Source of the DNA: Amyelois transitella
Taxonomy: Eukaryota > Arthropoda > Insecta > Lepidoptera > Pyralidae
Direction of reading: 5' to 3'
Length of the DNA stretch: 64,000 nucleotides
NCBI RefSeq assembly: GCF_032362555.1
Contig: NC_083526.1
Location: 2,190,001 to 2,254,000 of the forward strand
Each line of letters opens with the position of its first letter. Positions within the stretch are counted from its first letter, which is position 1. Shown piece after piece: positions 25,101 through 36,439 of this stretch. The notes under the pieces are model-generated. The model worked only from the letters and a program-made list of their open reading frames with translations. It was not told where the DNA came from and searched no databases. Made by a program: the position numbers and the translations under genes.

Positions 25101-26291
25101 CTTGACTCCTATCAATTATATAAATTACACTTGTTGCATACACCTGATGCACTAGTGTGTTAAGATCTCTTATCTTGGACAAAACTGCAATTCTGGACTA
25201 TTTCGAGATTATTTGGATGTGTCTGCCCCGTAAAAAGACGAGCTATGTAATCAGAATCGGCTGAGTAGTTTCCAATCAGGGTATGAAGAAAAACAAACGT
25301 TTTGATTTTCGTTTTATCCCCTCAAATTTCTTTTTCAACGAAAATTATGAAAAAAAAAACCTCTCTAAGTACAGACAGACTAAGCTAAGACATCAGGAAC
25401 CCACCCACATGCTAAATTTAAAATCTAGCCAGTTACCAGTTTTCGTAGTAGGTACTACCTATACCTAGTTATATGGGCTGTGCGTTGAGACGGAAAAAAT
25501 TATGGGCTAGTGAAATCAGCGTAATTTTCGTCTAAAAACATCTATGGGATACCCTAAGCCCTGAAAGCATAATTTGGGATATAAAGAGCACAAACCAAAA
25601 GCAATAAACACCTTGACACGCCGCCAAAAATGGAGAAAGTATTAGGTACGAATATTTTCTCACCCGGGAACCCAGGAATTAGAAGGTAAGCTATGTCTTC
25701 CTTATAGTAAGAGATGGCGGGAAATTTGAGAATATTGAAATGTCCGATTCGGTTAAAGTTTTAGAACTGTTTGAAAAGTAAAACTTGGGTTAAGAATTTT
25801 TTTGCTTTTCTTAGTTTTAACGAAACCTCTTCGTGAGTTTTTTTTATTAGTACCGAGCTAAGAAAATTCTAGTCCTAGTAGTCTAGTCCTATATGGAATT
25901 AGATATACCTACTTTGTATTCGCCGAATACTAGCTACTTTACTTTTTGGGACAACTTCAAGTCATTAAACCAGATATTGTAACAGTCTCCAACACTCAAA
26001 CTTGTCCACGAAGACTTAATAATCAATCATCCACTTATTGATCATAAATAGTCTATCAAACACATTTTGGGAAAAATTATACAGTATAAACATGATCATG
26101 TTTGGATTCCCGCCAAAAATTCCAACTAAGGATACTGGTTAGAGTTATAGTAAAAATAATTAAGAGTAAAAATAAACGGAAAAAAAATAAAGTATAATTG
26201 TAAATTAAAAACTTATTAAGTAAGTACTTGACATACCTATGATTACAACTGCATACTGCCGCAAAAGAGGACTTCCTAAAATTTTAATCAT
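16105..26291 (-). CDS. Sugar porter ST2 (Tret1-like), seven exons
   Basis: Exons 26237-26291 (starts MIKILGSPLLRQYAVVII), 21774-21929, 20507-20709, 19174-19360, 16929-17320, 16547-16658 and 16105-16373 join to 457 aa with the same phase series as ST1 (1,1,0,1,0,1). It is an MFS sugar porter: VGRKYC after helix 2, YASEMAS, PDSPYF where PETPR is usual, TDRFGRKA in loop 8-9, and PETKGRSFAEIQEIL at the C terminus (from residue 441). Helix 7 reads GFCSQANGYPAVAYYLQ, without the QQxSG sugar-binding motif. Intron 1 is 4.3 kb and intron 4 (17321-19173) is loaded with retroelement fragments. A decayed copy of exon 2 lies at 21128-21232. The substrate is unknown. Confidence 0.92.
16706..16790 (+). repeat. 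Non-LTR retrotransposon 3'-end fragment
   Basis: GAAGTATGCAGAGATC...GTAGACTCTGC...CCGGGAAAGAGG...TGATTTCATGTATG matches the C-terminal and tail sequence of the LINE family described at 17640-17995. It is in an ST2 intron, antisense to the gene. Confidence 0.6.
17640..17995 (+). repeat. LINE 3' end with remnant of reverse-transcriptase C terminus
   Basis: The plus strand encodes MEKGMLRWFRHVKQTNESRL, then, after stops and frame changes, LRTSWQKVRSRVPET and CRNRGKWKDVVSA. This is the C-terminal signature of LINE ORF2 proteins ('LRWFGHVxRM'). It is degenerate. Shorter pieces of the same family lie at 19015-19130, 37500-37640, 51045-51180, 51410-51540 (minus), 55935-56090 and 56220-56380. Confidence 0.7.
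18024..18290 (-). repeat. RTE-like retroelement 3' fragment
   Basis: Read on the minus strand it starts GCTGTGCCCGCGATTTCGTC and ends CTTTATAATATTAGTATAG, the common 3'-end repeat of this genome. Other copies are at 24100-24210, 33700-33950, 34020-34300 (minus), 49527-49830 and, more diverged, 52010-52055 and 61380-61530. Confidence 0.6.
18617..18830 (-). repeat. SINE-like family A copy (reverse)
   Basis: This runs from CATACATACATATAATCGCG to CGCCTTCTACGACATCC, without the CCGTGTGG end. See 48791-49050 for the family definition. Confidence 0.7.
19594..19812 (-). repeat. SINE-like family A copy (reverse)
   Basis: ACATACATACATATGGTCACG leads into the conserved GGGGTAGACAGAGCC and CCTATCCCTTAGTC blocks, ending near TGGTACCAATGGG. 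It is in ST2 intron 3. Confidence 0.7.
21128..21232 (-). pseudogene. Decayed duplicate of ST2 exon 2
   Basis: The plus strand here shares ACGGATACC, AGCCAAGACCCTTG, GTCTGTCCCG and TCAACTTCA, in the same order and spacing, with ST2 exon 2 at 21774-21880. It has many substitutions and small gaps. It lies about 540 bp from the intact exon, inside intron 2. It is most likely an old partial duplication no longer spliced in. Confidence 0.65.
22976..23400 (+). repeat. tRNA-derived SINE, interrupted by another retroelement
   Basis: The head has CTCTGTGGCGTAGCGCTCGTGGGTTCGAATCTC (pol III B box GGTTCGAATC). The tail, CGAGGCTAACACAATCTGTG...TTTGTCCCGT at about 23348-23395, is shared with copies at 53640 and 57490. 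Between them, about 23080-23330 is an RTE-like fragment ending CCGCGGGCAGAAGCC. Confidence 0.6.
23925..24090 (+). repeat. Dispersed repeat family E, copy 1
   Basis: This contains TTCAGCCAATAGCAGCGAAG preceded by a CGACATC...GTCACACGACA stretch. The same order is seen at 44305-44525, and part of it at 36440-36700. It has no coding content; the element type is unknown. Confidence 0.55.
24205..24420 (+). repeat. RTE-like 3' end fragment, 'CGCGACTTCGTCCGCATGG' type
   Basis: A 210-bp block from GAGGCCGCCCGCGACTTCGT to CCTTTATAATAGTAGTAGG. Near-identical inverted copies lie at 31085-31300 and 47505-47710. Their high similarity suggests recent spread. Confidence 0.7.
24783..25026 (-). repeat. SINE-like family A copy (reverse)
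   Basis: Shares the GGGGCAGACAGAGCCGACAG, CAAATAGTGACAG and GGAAAGAGATGGAGT blocks and ends TATTGGTGCCGG. It lies in ST2 intron 1. Confidence 0.7.
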
Positions 26292-28223
26292 TTTTAAAAA
26301 CAAATTATTTCTTTTTTTTTAAACACTTTTTAAAGATGGACCACCGCCTGGTTTCAGGTTTTGTTTTTTAATCTTTTTCTCGTCTTACTGGCTTCACCAC
26401 GAAATTCAAAATAAGGTCGGATCTCCGTAGGCTTCACGTAGGATAATCGATCGCCTTATCGATCACAGATTGTATTTACTTAATTAGGTATGTAAGTACC
26501 TTTTTTTTTAAGATTTTTAACTTCCTACCTACACAACACTTTTTGAATTCACTTTTCATTCATTGGAACTTTTTATTCCCGCCAATAATTACACAAACAA
26601 TAACAGCATCTTTTTTTAATTTTACGTAAGGCTATGGCACTAATGATTTTGTATGAATCAATGTTGCAAAATTCGGTAGAACTACATTATGTAGGATAAT
26701 CTCTCGACCGAAGCAATCTCAACACTTGTACATATAATACTGAATGTCTCATTCATCCGAACACAGCAAACTACAGGTTGCAAAACCAAACCAAGTCACG
26801 TTTGGTAACCAAGTGCGATACCGAGTTACAGCTAAATGATATTCATTTCTGATAAGATAGCTATTAATCGCATACATTACTGGCTGTCTGTAGCGCGGTA
26901 ATAACTATTGGTGTAGTAAAGAATCAATGAATCACTGGTGTAAAAAAATATACGTGTTAAGATTAAGATTGACCTTTTCCCCACCACAGCCTCTAAGGTT
27001 CGGAGACTGCAACAATATAATAAGTACATACATAATACAGTCAACAGCATATCAAATTATCCAAATTTACTGCAAAATCTGCAAATTATTCTCTATTACC
27101 GCGTCATAGAGTTTCATGTAGGATAACTTGATATACGGTTGATCGTATACCCATGACAGTAGGCTAACTTCAATACTTAGCGGCCCTTATTGCCATGAAA
27201 TGAAGGCCATTTAAAGTACCTAGTCATTTGTTACGCTAGATACACGCTGTACTGTCCCATACAATACAACTTCATCATTCTACCTACATACATATAATCA
27301 TGTCTATATCCCTTGCGGGGTAGGCAGAGCGAACTGTCTTGAAGTTAAAAAGACTGAAAGGCCACGTTCAGTTTACATACATACATACATATGGTCACGT
27401 CTATATCCCTTGCGGGGTAGGCAGAGCGAACTGTCTTGAAGTTAAAAAGACTGAAAGGCCACGTTCAGTTTACATACATACATACATATGGTCACGTCTA
27501 TATCCCTTGCGGGGTAGACAGAGCCAACAGTCTCGAATAGACTGTTCAGTTTCATTTTACTTTTTGTCCCAAATGCGCTCTTTATAAAAAATTAACGGAT
27601 AGAATGAATTTGAAGCTATTATACCTAATATGAATAAAAACTATGACATATATACATTATTAAAACATCAAAAATATATGTACCTATGTACCTAAGTAAG
27701 CACCTATAATATTACCCATGTCATGTAAGAGCTTCGAGCTAATTGCTTAAACGGGTAGGTGTACATTGTCGTTAAAATAATGAACGTACCTACTTACGTT
27801 TAGACAAGGCGTATCTAGAAATTTTATTCAAAAAAAATTTGAAAATTGCCATCTTGTGATGCTACTGATTCAATAATACCTTTTTTTTAAATTAATACTT
27901 TAGAGGTCCTCAGGATTCATGCCCGTGAACTTTTTACGCTCATTACCTCTGCGCCAAGCCGGCTTCTTTAGGAATTCTCGAACGTAACTTTTTTAAAGTT
28001 GGTTAAATATGAGGCTGCCAACAAGAAGTAATTTTTTTACAAGTATACAATGTCAACGTCCACTGACTTTGACATTGACATTCCGCGTGTCATATGTTCG
28101 TTTGACTTGGATTTTGTTTATTTATTTACATTTTTATAAGTACATACCTTCTTAAATTTAATGAGATTTTAAATAAATAAAAATTATAGAGAAGTAAGTA
28201 ATTTCACCAGGGAATCCCAAAAT
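26292..28223. other. Divergent intergenic region between ST2 and Vps16B
   Basis: This must hold the upstream regions of both genes. Apart from the tandem repeat at 27286-27546, I see only AT-rich unique sequence. The stretch about 28020-28223 just before the Vps16B ATG is repeat-free and is the likeliest place for its promoter and 5' UTR. Confidence 0.5.
27286..27546 (-). repeat. Tandem array of truncated family A ends
   Basis: Two nearly identical 97-bp units (GCGGGGTAGGCAGAGCGAAC through CACGTTCAGTTTACATAC) are followed by a third partial unit with the usual GACAGAGCCAACAG. The unusual internal GAAGTTAAAAAG shared by the first two shows they arose by local duplication, not separate insertion. 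Confidence 0.75.
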
Positions 28224-31200
28224 ATGAATTCCACAGCCGACGATGATGATTATTGGAACACAAGTTTGACGAAATCACAAGCTTTAATATTCGATGACGA
28301 TGTTGTAAGTTTTGTAAAATTATAAGATAAAATATGAAGTTTACCTTAACATTTCTTTTACCATGTAATATTATGAATGCTATTTCAGCTTTCTACACAA
28401 GAAATCTTAGCTATTGGTCAGCAAGCATCACCAGTTAAAACAGAAGAGAGTATTTTTAATACTACAATTTCTAACACAAAACCAGCTCTGTTGCCAATAT
28501 CGAGCCTTGTATCGCCAAAAGTATTGGATCTCAGTAAGTAAATCTGCCAATATCATAGATCTAATTTCTCGTAGCAAATTCTGAGACAAATGAAATTACA
28601 ATTTTACTTTTTTCCGTTATCATTATCTCTTTCAGTTCTCCAAGCCCAATCTGGCAACGTCCCTAGCAAGGAACCGAATCTAGAACCACAGGAGACTGTA
28701 GCTGTAACTTTGAAACGATTGGTTTTGGGACGTCCATACTCATTACACATACATCGTAGTTTGAAGAGCAAGAAGGAATTACTTGATGGAGCAATAGCTA
28801 TCGGAGATGGGAATGCTATATTGACTGTAATTATATGTTACTATTTATTAAACTGAAGAACTACTATGTGTGGTTCCCGGCACCAATACAAAAAAGAATA
28901 GTGGTCCTATTCTTTTTTGTATTGGTGCCGGGAACTCTCTCCATTTCTTTCCCATGGATGTCGTAAAAGGCGACTAAGGGATAGGCTTACAAACTTGGGA
29001 TTCTTTTTTAGGCGATGGGTTAGCAACCTGTCACTATTTGAATCTCAATTCTATCATTAAGCCAAATAGCTGAATGTGGCCATTCAGTCTTTTCAAGACT
29101 GTTGGCTCTGCCTACCCCGGAAGGGATATAGATAGACGTGACCATATGTATGTATGTATGAACTACTAGTATTGTATAAAAAATCTCGTCACATCTCTAT
29201 GATCTCAGTTAATATTTTATAAAGCACCATGCGGTTTCTGGCACTTTAGAATAGAACCACTCCATATATTCCCATGGATGTTGTATAAGGCGACTAAAGG
29301 GTAGGCGATGGGCTAGCAACCTGTCATTTGCCATTAAGCCAAACAGATTTAGATACAAAGGGGGTGATGAAAATATATATAATATTTTTGAAAATTTAAC
29401 GTGTTAGTACTTGATGATACCTTTCATTAGGTTTAAAAATATTTGATTCCAGGTAGTACTCTTCCTCATTCAGACCTTGAACAAGAAGATGGTTTGTGAG
29501 TTGCTGACTGCGCGGTCCTCAGCCCTGAACCACTACATCAGCTTCCTAAGGAATGAGGGCAAGATTACGGAGCTCACAGATCTGCTCACGTGAGTAATTC
29601 TCTTTGAGAAAGTTTCACCCAGATAGTGCAGTTACCATGTTAACTTAGTTAATGAGACTTACAGTCACATTTATATATATATAAAACTAGATTTTACCCG
29701 CGGATTTTCCCGCGCGAATTAAGCGCCATCTACAAAATCTATCTATCTAGCTATGTCTTTAGAAATCTTAGAATTTAAATTTCAGAAGCTAATTTTGTAA
29801 CAGATGTTTTCTTTTTTTTTAGAATGCTCGGGAGAAGTTCAGAAGCAGCTGTAAGTATAATATAGCACCAATTTACGATTTAGAAGTAGGAGTTCATAAT
29901 GCATGTGCATTAAAATATATAATAAGCTGCCGGACTCATACAAGTCTTTGCCAATTAATAAATTTAAGAAAAGACTGCATGAATTTTGAATTTTGAATTG
30001 TTTTTATTCCATTAATGATTATTTTAATGTTAAATTTTAAATTGTATGATTACTAATTTTTTAATTATTAATTTTGATAGTAACGCAATTATTATAAACA
30101 ATATTTACATGCCATACTTCTGGCGGAACATGTAAGATCACATATGTATATTTCTAACACCCATTTGTACCATGTTTCAAGTAAATAAAGAATATTTCAT
30201 TTCATTTCATTTCATTTCATAGCAACACCAACATTTAGGTTTAGTTTGGTTTTTCCATTTGTCCCTCTTAAAACTTGCTAACACGAATTTCCATCAAACC
30301 CAAGAACTATCTGAACAAATATAGAATAGCATTTTACATTTTTTGTTCCGCCGCTATAGATATAATTAGATTTAAGTGATTTTATGTCAATAACTGATAA
30401 TTTGTATCCAATTTTGAAAATAAATCTATTCTATTATATTCTAAACATTGGATCAAAAATCACTCATTAAAATCAGTCCATTTAATAGGGTGGTACATTG
30501 ACACATATTTTTAAAAATCTCTCGGTTTATAGATGTACTACCTCTATACTAATAACAAATGCATTTTATTGTATCTATGATTTACATAATTTAATGTATG
30601 CAAATGGGAATTAACGCGAAAGTTTCAAAGTATTAATTGCAATACCTAGTTGTTCATAGACCATTCAAACTCTTTTAAATTTTTACACAATTCTGAACAT
30701 CCCAAAAACATTGATTGTGATGACCAACAAACTTAAAAATCCAATTGACTTTAATAAAAAAATTATAGGCAGAGTTTTTTTTTATTGATAGAGTGATTCA
30801 TAAGAATTGTTTATATCTACATATAAATGCTATCGGTACGAAGCTGGGGCGAGTCGCCATTTACGAGTTTAAACATGCATTCTGGTGTCCAGATATACCA
30901 GTTCCAGCACCACGTGAAGACGCAAGGCCACAACGTGGACGGTCTGATGGGGAAGCTGGCCAACATGCTGGCGAACCATTTCACCCAGCCGGGGATCGAC
31001 GCGCATCAGTCCAAGATGGTCGCTGATTATGTTAAATTATTAGGTAAATATGTGCATCATATATACGCACATATAGTCACGTCTTATATCCTACTACTAT
31101 TATAAAGGCGAAAGTTTGTATGGATGTATGGATGTTTGTTACTCTTTCACGCAAAAACTACTGAACCGATTACCATGAAATTTGGTATGTAGGTAGCTGA

Positions 31201-34200
31201 AGACCCAGAATAACACATAGGCTACTTTTTATCCCAGAGTTCCCGAGGGATTGATAGGGTTTCCATGCGGACGAAGTCGCGGGCGGCCTCTAGTATATCT
31301 ATATGCAGAAATCGTGGCAAGTGGAAAGAGGCGTGATTTTATGTATGTATGTATAATCTTGTCTAAATCCTTAGCTGGGTAGACAGAGCCGACAGTCTTG
31401 ACTGATAGGCCACGTTCAGCTGTTTGGCTTAATGATAGAATTGAGATTCAAATAGTGACAATATGCTAGACCATCACTAAAAACAAGAATCCCACGTTTA
31501 TAAGCCTATCCCTTAGTCGGCTTTTACATCCTATTCCTTTTTTATTGGTGCCGGGAACCACACGGCACATATCTCATCATCAATGTATCCGTTTTCCAGA
31601 ATGGCAAAAACACGTGAACAAACCGGAACTAATGAACGCATCCCCCCTATATTGTTTGTCATTTTGCTGCACGAATCATTGGCACGAGACGGCAGGCAAT
31701 ATGATGTCACCGATGACTGTCTGTCAGAGGCAACAGGTAACTGGCTGACGGCTGATGACGATTCAGCCCATGCTGAACGTGAAGAGAGTACCACAAAAAA
31801 GTACGTTTCTCACTCCTGTATGTAGATGTTATTCAATCATTGTGCCAAATTTCTAAATCGGTCTAGTTTGATGTTATACGCTACAAAAAAAAAAAACTGT
31901 ATAATATTAGAACTCTATGGAGAGTACCACAAAAAAAGTACGTTTCTCACTCCTGTAGATCTTATACAATCATTGTGCCAAATTTCGTCTAAATCGGTCT
32001 AGTAAATTATATCCCTTGCGGGGTAGACAGAGCCAACAGTCTTGAAAAGACTGATCTGCCACTTTCAGCTATTTGGCTTAATGATAGAATTGAGATTCAA
32101 ATAGTGACAGGTTGCTAGTCCGTCGCCTAAAAAAAGAATGTCAAGTTTGTAAGCCTATCCCTTAGTCGCCTTTTACGACATCCATAGGAAAGAGATGGAG
32201 TGGTCCTATTCTTTTATGTATTGGTGCCGGGAACCAAAAAGAAAAAAAAATGTATTAGAACTGTATGATGATGACATGATGTTTTTCTCAGGTGCCACCT
32301 CTCCAATATGACTGGGTCGTGTTGAACGTACAAGCGAGACTGAAGAAATGGGACATCGTGGAATCTCTGTTTACGAAAAAGGTCAGTTGACAATCGCAAA
32401 ATTTTGAAATTCGAACCTAATTTTTTTTTTTAGAAACAATGGCTTGGATTTTTAAGAAATTTCTCTCAAGTGCAAAAATTAAATTATTTTAGTTTTTGTC
32501 TGTATTATATTCGTATTGTACTGTTTTTGTGATTTGTTTGCGTGTGTTAAACAAACAAAAGTAATGACATTCCCGGCATTATATAATAGGATAACTCCAT
32601 ACCTTTCTCATGTCATAAAGGGCGGCTAAGGGAAAGAGTAATAAAACTTGGGATTCTTCTTGTAAGCGACGGGCTCGCAACATGTCACTATTTGAATATT
32701 GATTCCATAATTAAGCCATACAGCTGAACGTGGCCTTTCAGTCTTTTCAAGACTGTTGGCGTGTATTTCCGTTAGGGATAAAGACATAAGAGACTGTTGA
32801 CTCTGTCCACCCCGAAATGATTATATATATTTTAATTTTTTCATTTATTTTTTTTATTTGTTGTCTCTCTTAAGTTTATTGATCACTTGTGTAAAGCAGC
32901 TTCCTGGTTTGTGTACTATTTGATGCATCTTCAAGCCAGGTTGCTAGTGTTTCATGCAATGTGAAGACGCAAATGATTAGTATTATTAGATATATATTCA
33001 TATTTATATATATTTATATTATATTAAATTGAATTTTAAGACACATTTTATTTAAATAATTGATGTAGCCTTCTGGTTTGATTGCCATTTGATGTATTTC
33101 AAACCAGTTGGCTAATGCTTTGCTTATTTGAAATTCACAAATGGTTTATGATTTGTTTATATATTATAATGTATTATTTAATTAAATTGAATTTTGTGAA
33201 ACGTCTATTCAAGTATGAAATATTGTTTATTGAATTATCCCGTAATCAATATGATACCTAATATTAATATTAAATATTAAATAAAAGCATTTATTGACAG
33301 TTTCATTACAATTTCAATGAACAAAAGTGCACTGCTATATAAAATGATTGATGTAGCCTTCTGGTTTGATTGCCATTTGATATATATATGTATTGTAAGT
33401 AAGTAAATAAATGCTTTATGTTCACTTATGGAGTACATAACAAATATAAAACAGTAGTACAGTACAAAAGGCGGGCTTATCCCTGAGTGGGATCTCTATT
33501 GCATTGGTAAATGTCTTTCAGGACTGGCTCGGACGTACAACAGTATCGTCTCACATTCCAATAGAGATCCTGTTATCCAGACTGAGTGAGTTGCAAGCCG
33601 GCGGTCGTTTTTTGGAGACATGTGTCAACAAGGTGGCTAACTCCGAAGATAGATTGAGATTCGCGCAGATGTATAAGGTAATATATATAAACATACTAGC
33701 TGTGCCCGCGACTTCTTCTGCGTGGAACCTCTGAAGCCCTGGATGAATAATTTTCCCCGTTTTTTCACATATTCCATTATTTATTTGCTTCATATAGTAG
33801 CAGCGTGATGTTATATAGCCTAAAGCCTTCCTCGATAAATGGTCTATTCAATGCAAAAAGAATTTTTCAAATAGAACCAGTAGTTCCTGAGATTAGGGCG
33901 TTCAAACAAACAAACAAACTCTTCAGCTTTATAATATAAGTATAGATAAGAAGGATTTTTTAATGGTTAATGCAATTTAAACAGTGTGGTTGGACTATAT
34001 GACTGTGTGGATATCTATATTTACGAATATTATAAAGCTGAAGAGTTTGTATGTTTGTTTGTTTGAACGCGCTAATCTCAGGAACTACTGGTTCTAATTG
34101 AAAAATTATTTTTGTGTTGAATAAAACATTTATCGTATAAGGCTTTAGGCTATATAATATCACACTGCAACTATTAGGAGCGATGAAATAATGGAAAATG

Positions 34201-35566
34201 TGAAAAAATAAAACGGGGAAAACTATTCATCCTTGAGGGCTTCAATGATGCCCAAAATAACTATTTCACGCGGACGAAGTCGCGGGCACAGCTAGTAAAA
34301 AAATATAGCAAAAAGCAAAACAATCATAAGGCCAAACAGCTGAACGTGGCCTATCAGTCTCTACAAGACTGTTGGCTCTGTCAACCCCCGCAAGGGATAT
34401 AGACGTGATTATATGTACATATGTATGTATGTATTTTATATTTCAGATACATTCCGTAGTGATAGAGACGTTTGCCAAGAATAAAGACAGAATATCGCTG
34501 ACCAACTACAAGATGACATTGAGTCCACAATCAGAAGATTATATACTTGCTGAGAATACTCTTAGAGATAATGTAAGTACATATTATATTTGTGCCATGT
34601 GGTTCCCGCCAATTTAGAACGAACTACTATATCTTTCTGTCGTCGATGTCGTAAACGGCGATTAAGGGATTAACTTTCACTTAGTGTAACATACAGCATT
34701 CATGATGATCTAACGAATCACGTTCAAAGTTAACCTCTTTCCCGGAGAGGTAGGCAGAGACTACATCTTTTGACTTGTCACGAACCATCAATGGTACTGA
34801 TTAATGGTGCAGGTATTCCTGGGGTTCCCCGCATACTTTTATCGCCTCATCCATAGACAACAGTCTCTTCATGTGAGCTTGTCAGTTCAACGTGTTTTGA
34901 CCTGATATACATACATATGATCACGTCTTTATCCCTTACGGGGTAGACAGGGCCAACAGTCTTGAAGAGACTGATAGGCCACGTTCAGCTGTTTGGCTTA
35001 ATGATAGAATTGAGATTCAAATAGTGACGGATTGCTAGCCCATCGGCTGAAAGAAGAATCCCAAGTTTATAAGCCTATCCCTTAGTCGCCTTTCGACCTG
35101 ACATTTCTATTTATTATGATTATTGTTTTGAGGAGTTATTTGCCAGTTTTTGGTTCTATTATTAAGCTGAACGTGGCCTTTCAGTTTTTCAAGAGTGTTG
35201 GCTCTGTCTACCCCGCAAGGGATATAGACATGACTATATGTATGTATGTTTTGGTTCTACCAATTCACCTCAAAAAAGTAAAAGTGTGTTTGTTTGTCCG
35301 TCTTACACGTCTAAAGCCCTTAACTTTGTCTTTACGATTTTCCTGAAATTTTTCATACAAATAGTGGGGCGAAAGGAGAAGGAAGTACTATTCATGCAAG
35401 TGGAGCCGCGAGCGAAAGCTACTATACATGTAATATATGTATATACATATAATATATATACATATAATATAAAAGAATAAAATTTTAATTGCATTAGAAA
35501 AAACACAGTTGGATATGAAATATTAATTAAAAATTTTTTTTACAGTCTATAAAATGGAAAAATTGA
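28224..35566 (+). CDS. Vps16B: Vps16B / VIPAS39 (SPE-39) endosomal tethering protein, 11 exons
   Basis: Exons 28224-28304, 28389-28533, 28636-28826, 29453-29589, 29823-29850, 30893-31043, 31600-31736, 32292-32381, 33522-33677, 34447-34572 and 35546-35566 join without a frame error to 420 aa. The protein starts MNSTADDDDYWNTSLTKSQA and ends SIKWKN. The N-terminal part looks disordered; from about residue 85 it matches the SPE-39/VIPAS39 family with its Vps16 C-terminal-type helical region (VVLFLIQTLNKK, NHYISFLRNEGK, LLEWQKHV, LQYDWVVLNVQARLKKWD). This family binds VPS33B in a two-subunit complex for late endosome, lysosome and secretory-granule traffic. The ending and the exon-by-exon fit make the assignment strong. 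Exon 5 is only 28 nt. Family A or RTE-like repeats sit in most introns, some within 60 bp of an acceptor. Confidence 0.9.
28864..29160 (+). repeat. SINE-like family A copy with palindromic head
   Basis: GTTCCCGGCACCAATACAAA and its reverse complement form 29-bp arms around a 5-base loop at 28873-28935. A complete forward copy then runs to TATGTATGTATG at about 29158. It is a head-to-head pair with one copy reduced to its first bases. It lies in Vps16B intron 3. Confidence 0.75.
29880..30222 (+). repeat. LINE 3' end with (ATTTC)n tail
   Basis: The last residues of a reverse-transcriptase ORF are readable (YNKLPDSYKSLPINKFKKRL then stop at about 29990), followed by an AT-rich 3' UTR and five ATTTC repeats. 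This ending is typical of CR1/jockey-type LINEs. It is 5'-truncated and in Vps16B intron 5. Confidence 0.7.
30340..30445 (+). repeat. Retroelement fragment with ATTCT tail
   Basis: GTTCCGCCGCTATAGATATA...AATCTATTCTATTATATTC. A second copy is at 53195-53352, ending in (TATTC)n. Confidence 0.55.
31085..31300 (-). repeat. RTE-like 3' end fragment (reverse)
   Basis: Near-identical inverse of 24205-24420, in Vps16B intron 6. It begins CCTACTACTATTATAAAGGC and ends GTCGCGGGCGGCCTC. Confidence 0.7.
31355..31567 (-). repeat. SINE-like family A copy (reverse), next to Vps16B exon 7
   Basis: Ends GTGCCGGGAACCACACGGCA, leaving only about 32 bp before exon 7 starts at 31600. The insertion therefore lies in the exon 7 acceptor/branch-point neighbourhood. 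Confidence 0.75.
32007..32236 (-). repeat. SINE-like family A copy (reverse), before Vps16B exon 8
   Basis: Runs from TATCCCTTGCGGGGTAGAC to GGTGCCGGGAACC and ends about 55 bp upstream of the exon 8 acceptor. Confidence 0.7.
32570..32790 (+). repeat. Diverged family A copy
   Basis: Shows CATAAAGGGCGGCTAAGGG, ACTTGGGATTCTTCTTG and TGAACGTGGCCTTTCAGTC in family order, with many substitutions. It is an older copy in Vps16B intron 8. Confidence 0.6.
33061..33383 (+). repeat. Direct repeat pair in Vps16B intron 8
   Basis: TTGATGTAGCCTTCTGGTTT plus about 15 more identical bases occurs at 33061 and again at 33349, 288 bp apart. A weaker relative (CAGCTTCCTGGTTTGTGT) occurs near 32898. Confidence 0.6.
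34905..35095 (-). repeat. SINE-like family A copy (reverse, truncated)
   Basis: CATACATATGATCACGTCTT to CCCTTAGTCGCCTTTCG, in the last intron of Vps16B. Partial forward copies lie at 34320-34440 (ending just before exon 10), 34595-34690 and 35150-35250. Confidence 0.65.
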
Positions 35567-36439
35567 GAAGATTTCGCGGTTATTGAAGAGTTTTTATAAG
35601 TGAATTATTTAGAAAATCTACTACTACATTTTTAGAAGGCCGCTCATTTGAACTTGGAGTGGGCACAGAATTAAGAAATAACCTTTATTTATTTATCAGA
35701 TTAAAAGTTTAAAAATAATTTTACAGAATTATAAAGGTAAGGGTGTGTAATTGTGATCTTGTATTTATGTACAGAACTCCTAGAATAAGGTTTATTATAT
35801 TTAAAATGTTTAAATGTATATATAATATTTTACACGGATAATATTTGGTAAAAACCATTTTTATTCATATAAGTGTATCTTTATATTTCTGCTATAAATA
35901 TATTTATTCACAACTAAACGGCTTTTATTTCGTTACTTATTATTTTCTTTTCTTATTTTTTCTCTTGGAGCCGGTGACATCATCATCTCTCTGGATCCGA
36001 AATGCGTCTCTTTCACCTTTCGTTATAAAAACTCATATCGAACGAGATAGATTTGTTCAATTGCAGTTTGAGTGAATTCACAAGGGCAGCATTAAGGATA
36101 ATATGTTATAATTGATTATACACTATCGCATTAGATTAAGTCTGTAAGAAACAAAATAAATAAATAAAATGTAATAAGTATCGTGTTAATAATTATCTCG
36201 TACCGTATACAAGCCTCGAACTTTGTCTAAAAATTAAATAAATTCTTATTAATGGTCTAATCTCGTCAAAAGTCCATTCAAATCATACAATTCGAAATTA
36301 TTATTGGGGGTAAACTTATAACCATCGTTTTTGCATTTGTCCCAGCTTCGTCCACTATATTCGTTAGGGTCTAGGGTAAGCATCTTAGACCTAAATGTGC
36401 CAAGGAAGAAAACTTCGTACCTATTCTAGTATCTGGCGA

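Noticed and set aside
31531-31825. ORFs on both strands around 31.6 kb
   Set aside because: They arise from the correct Vps16B exon 7 read in other frames and from the neighbouring SINE.
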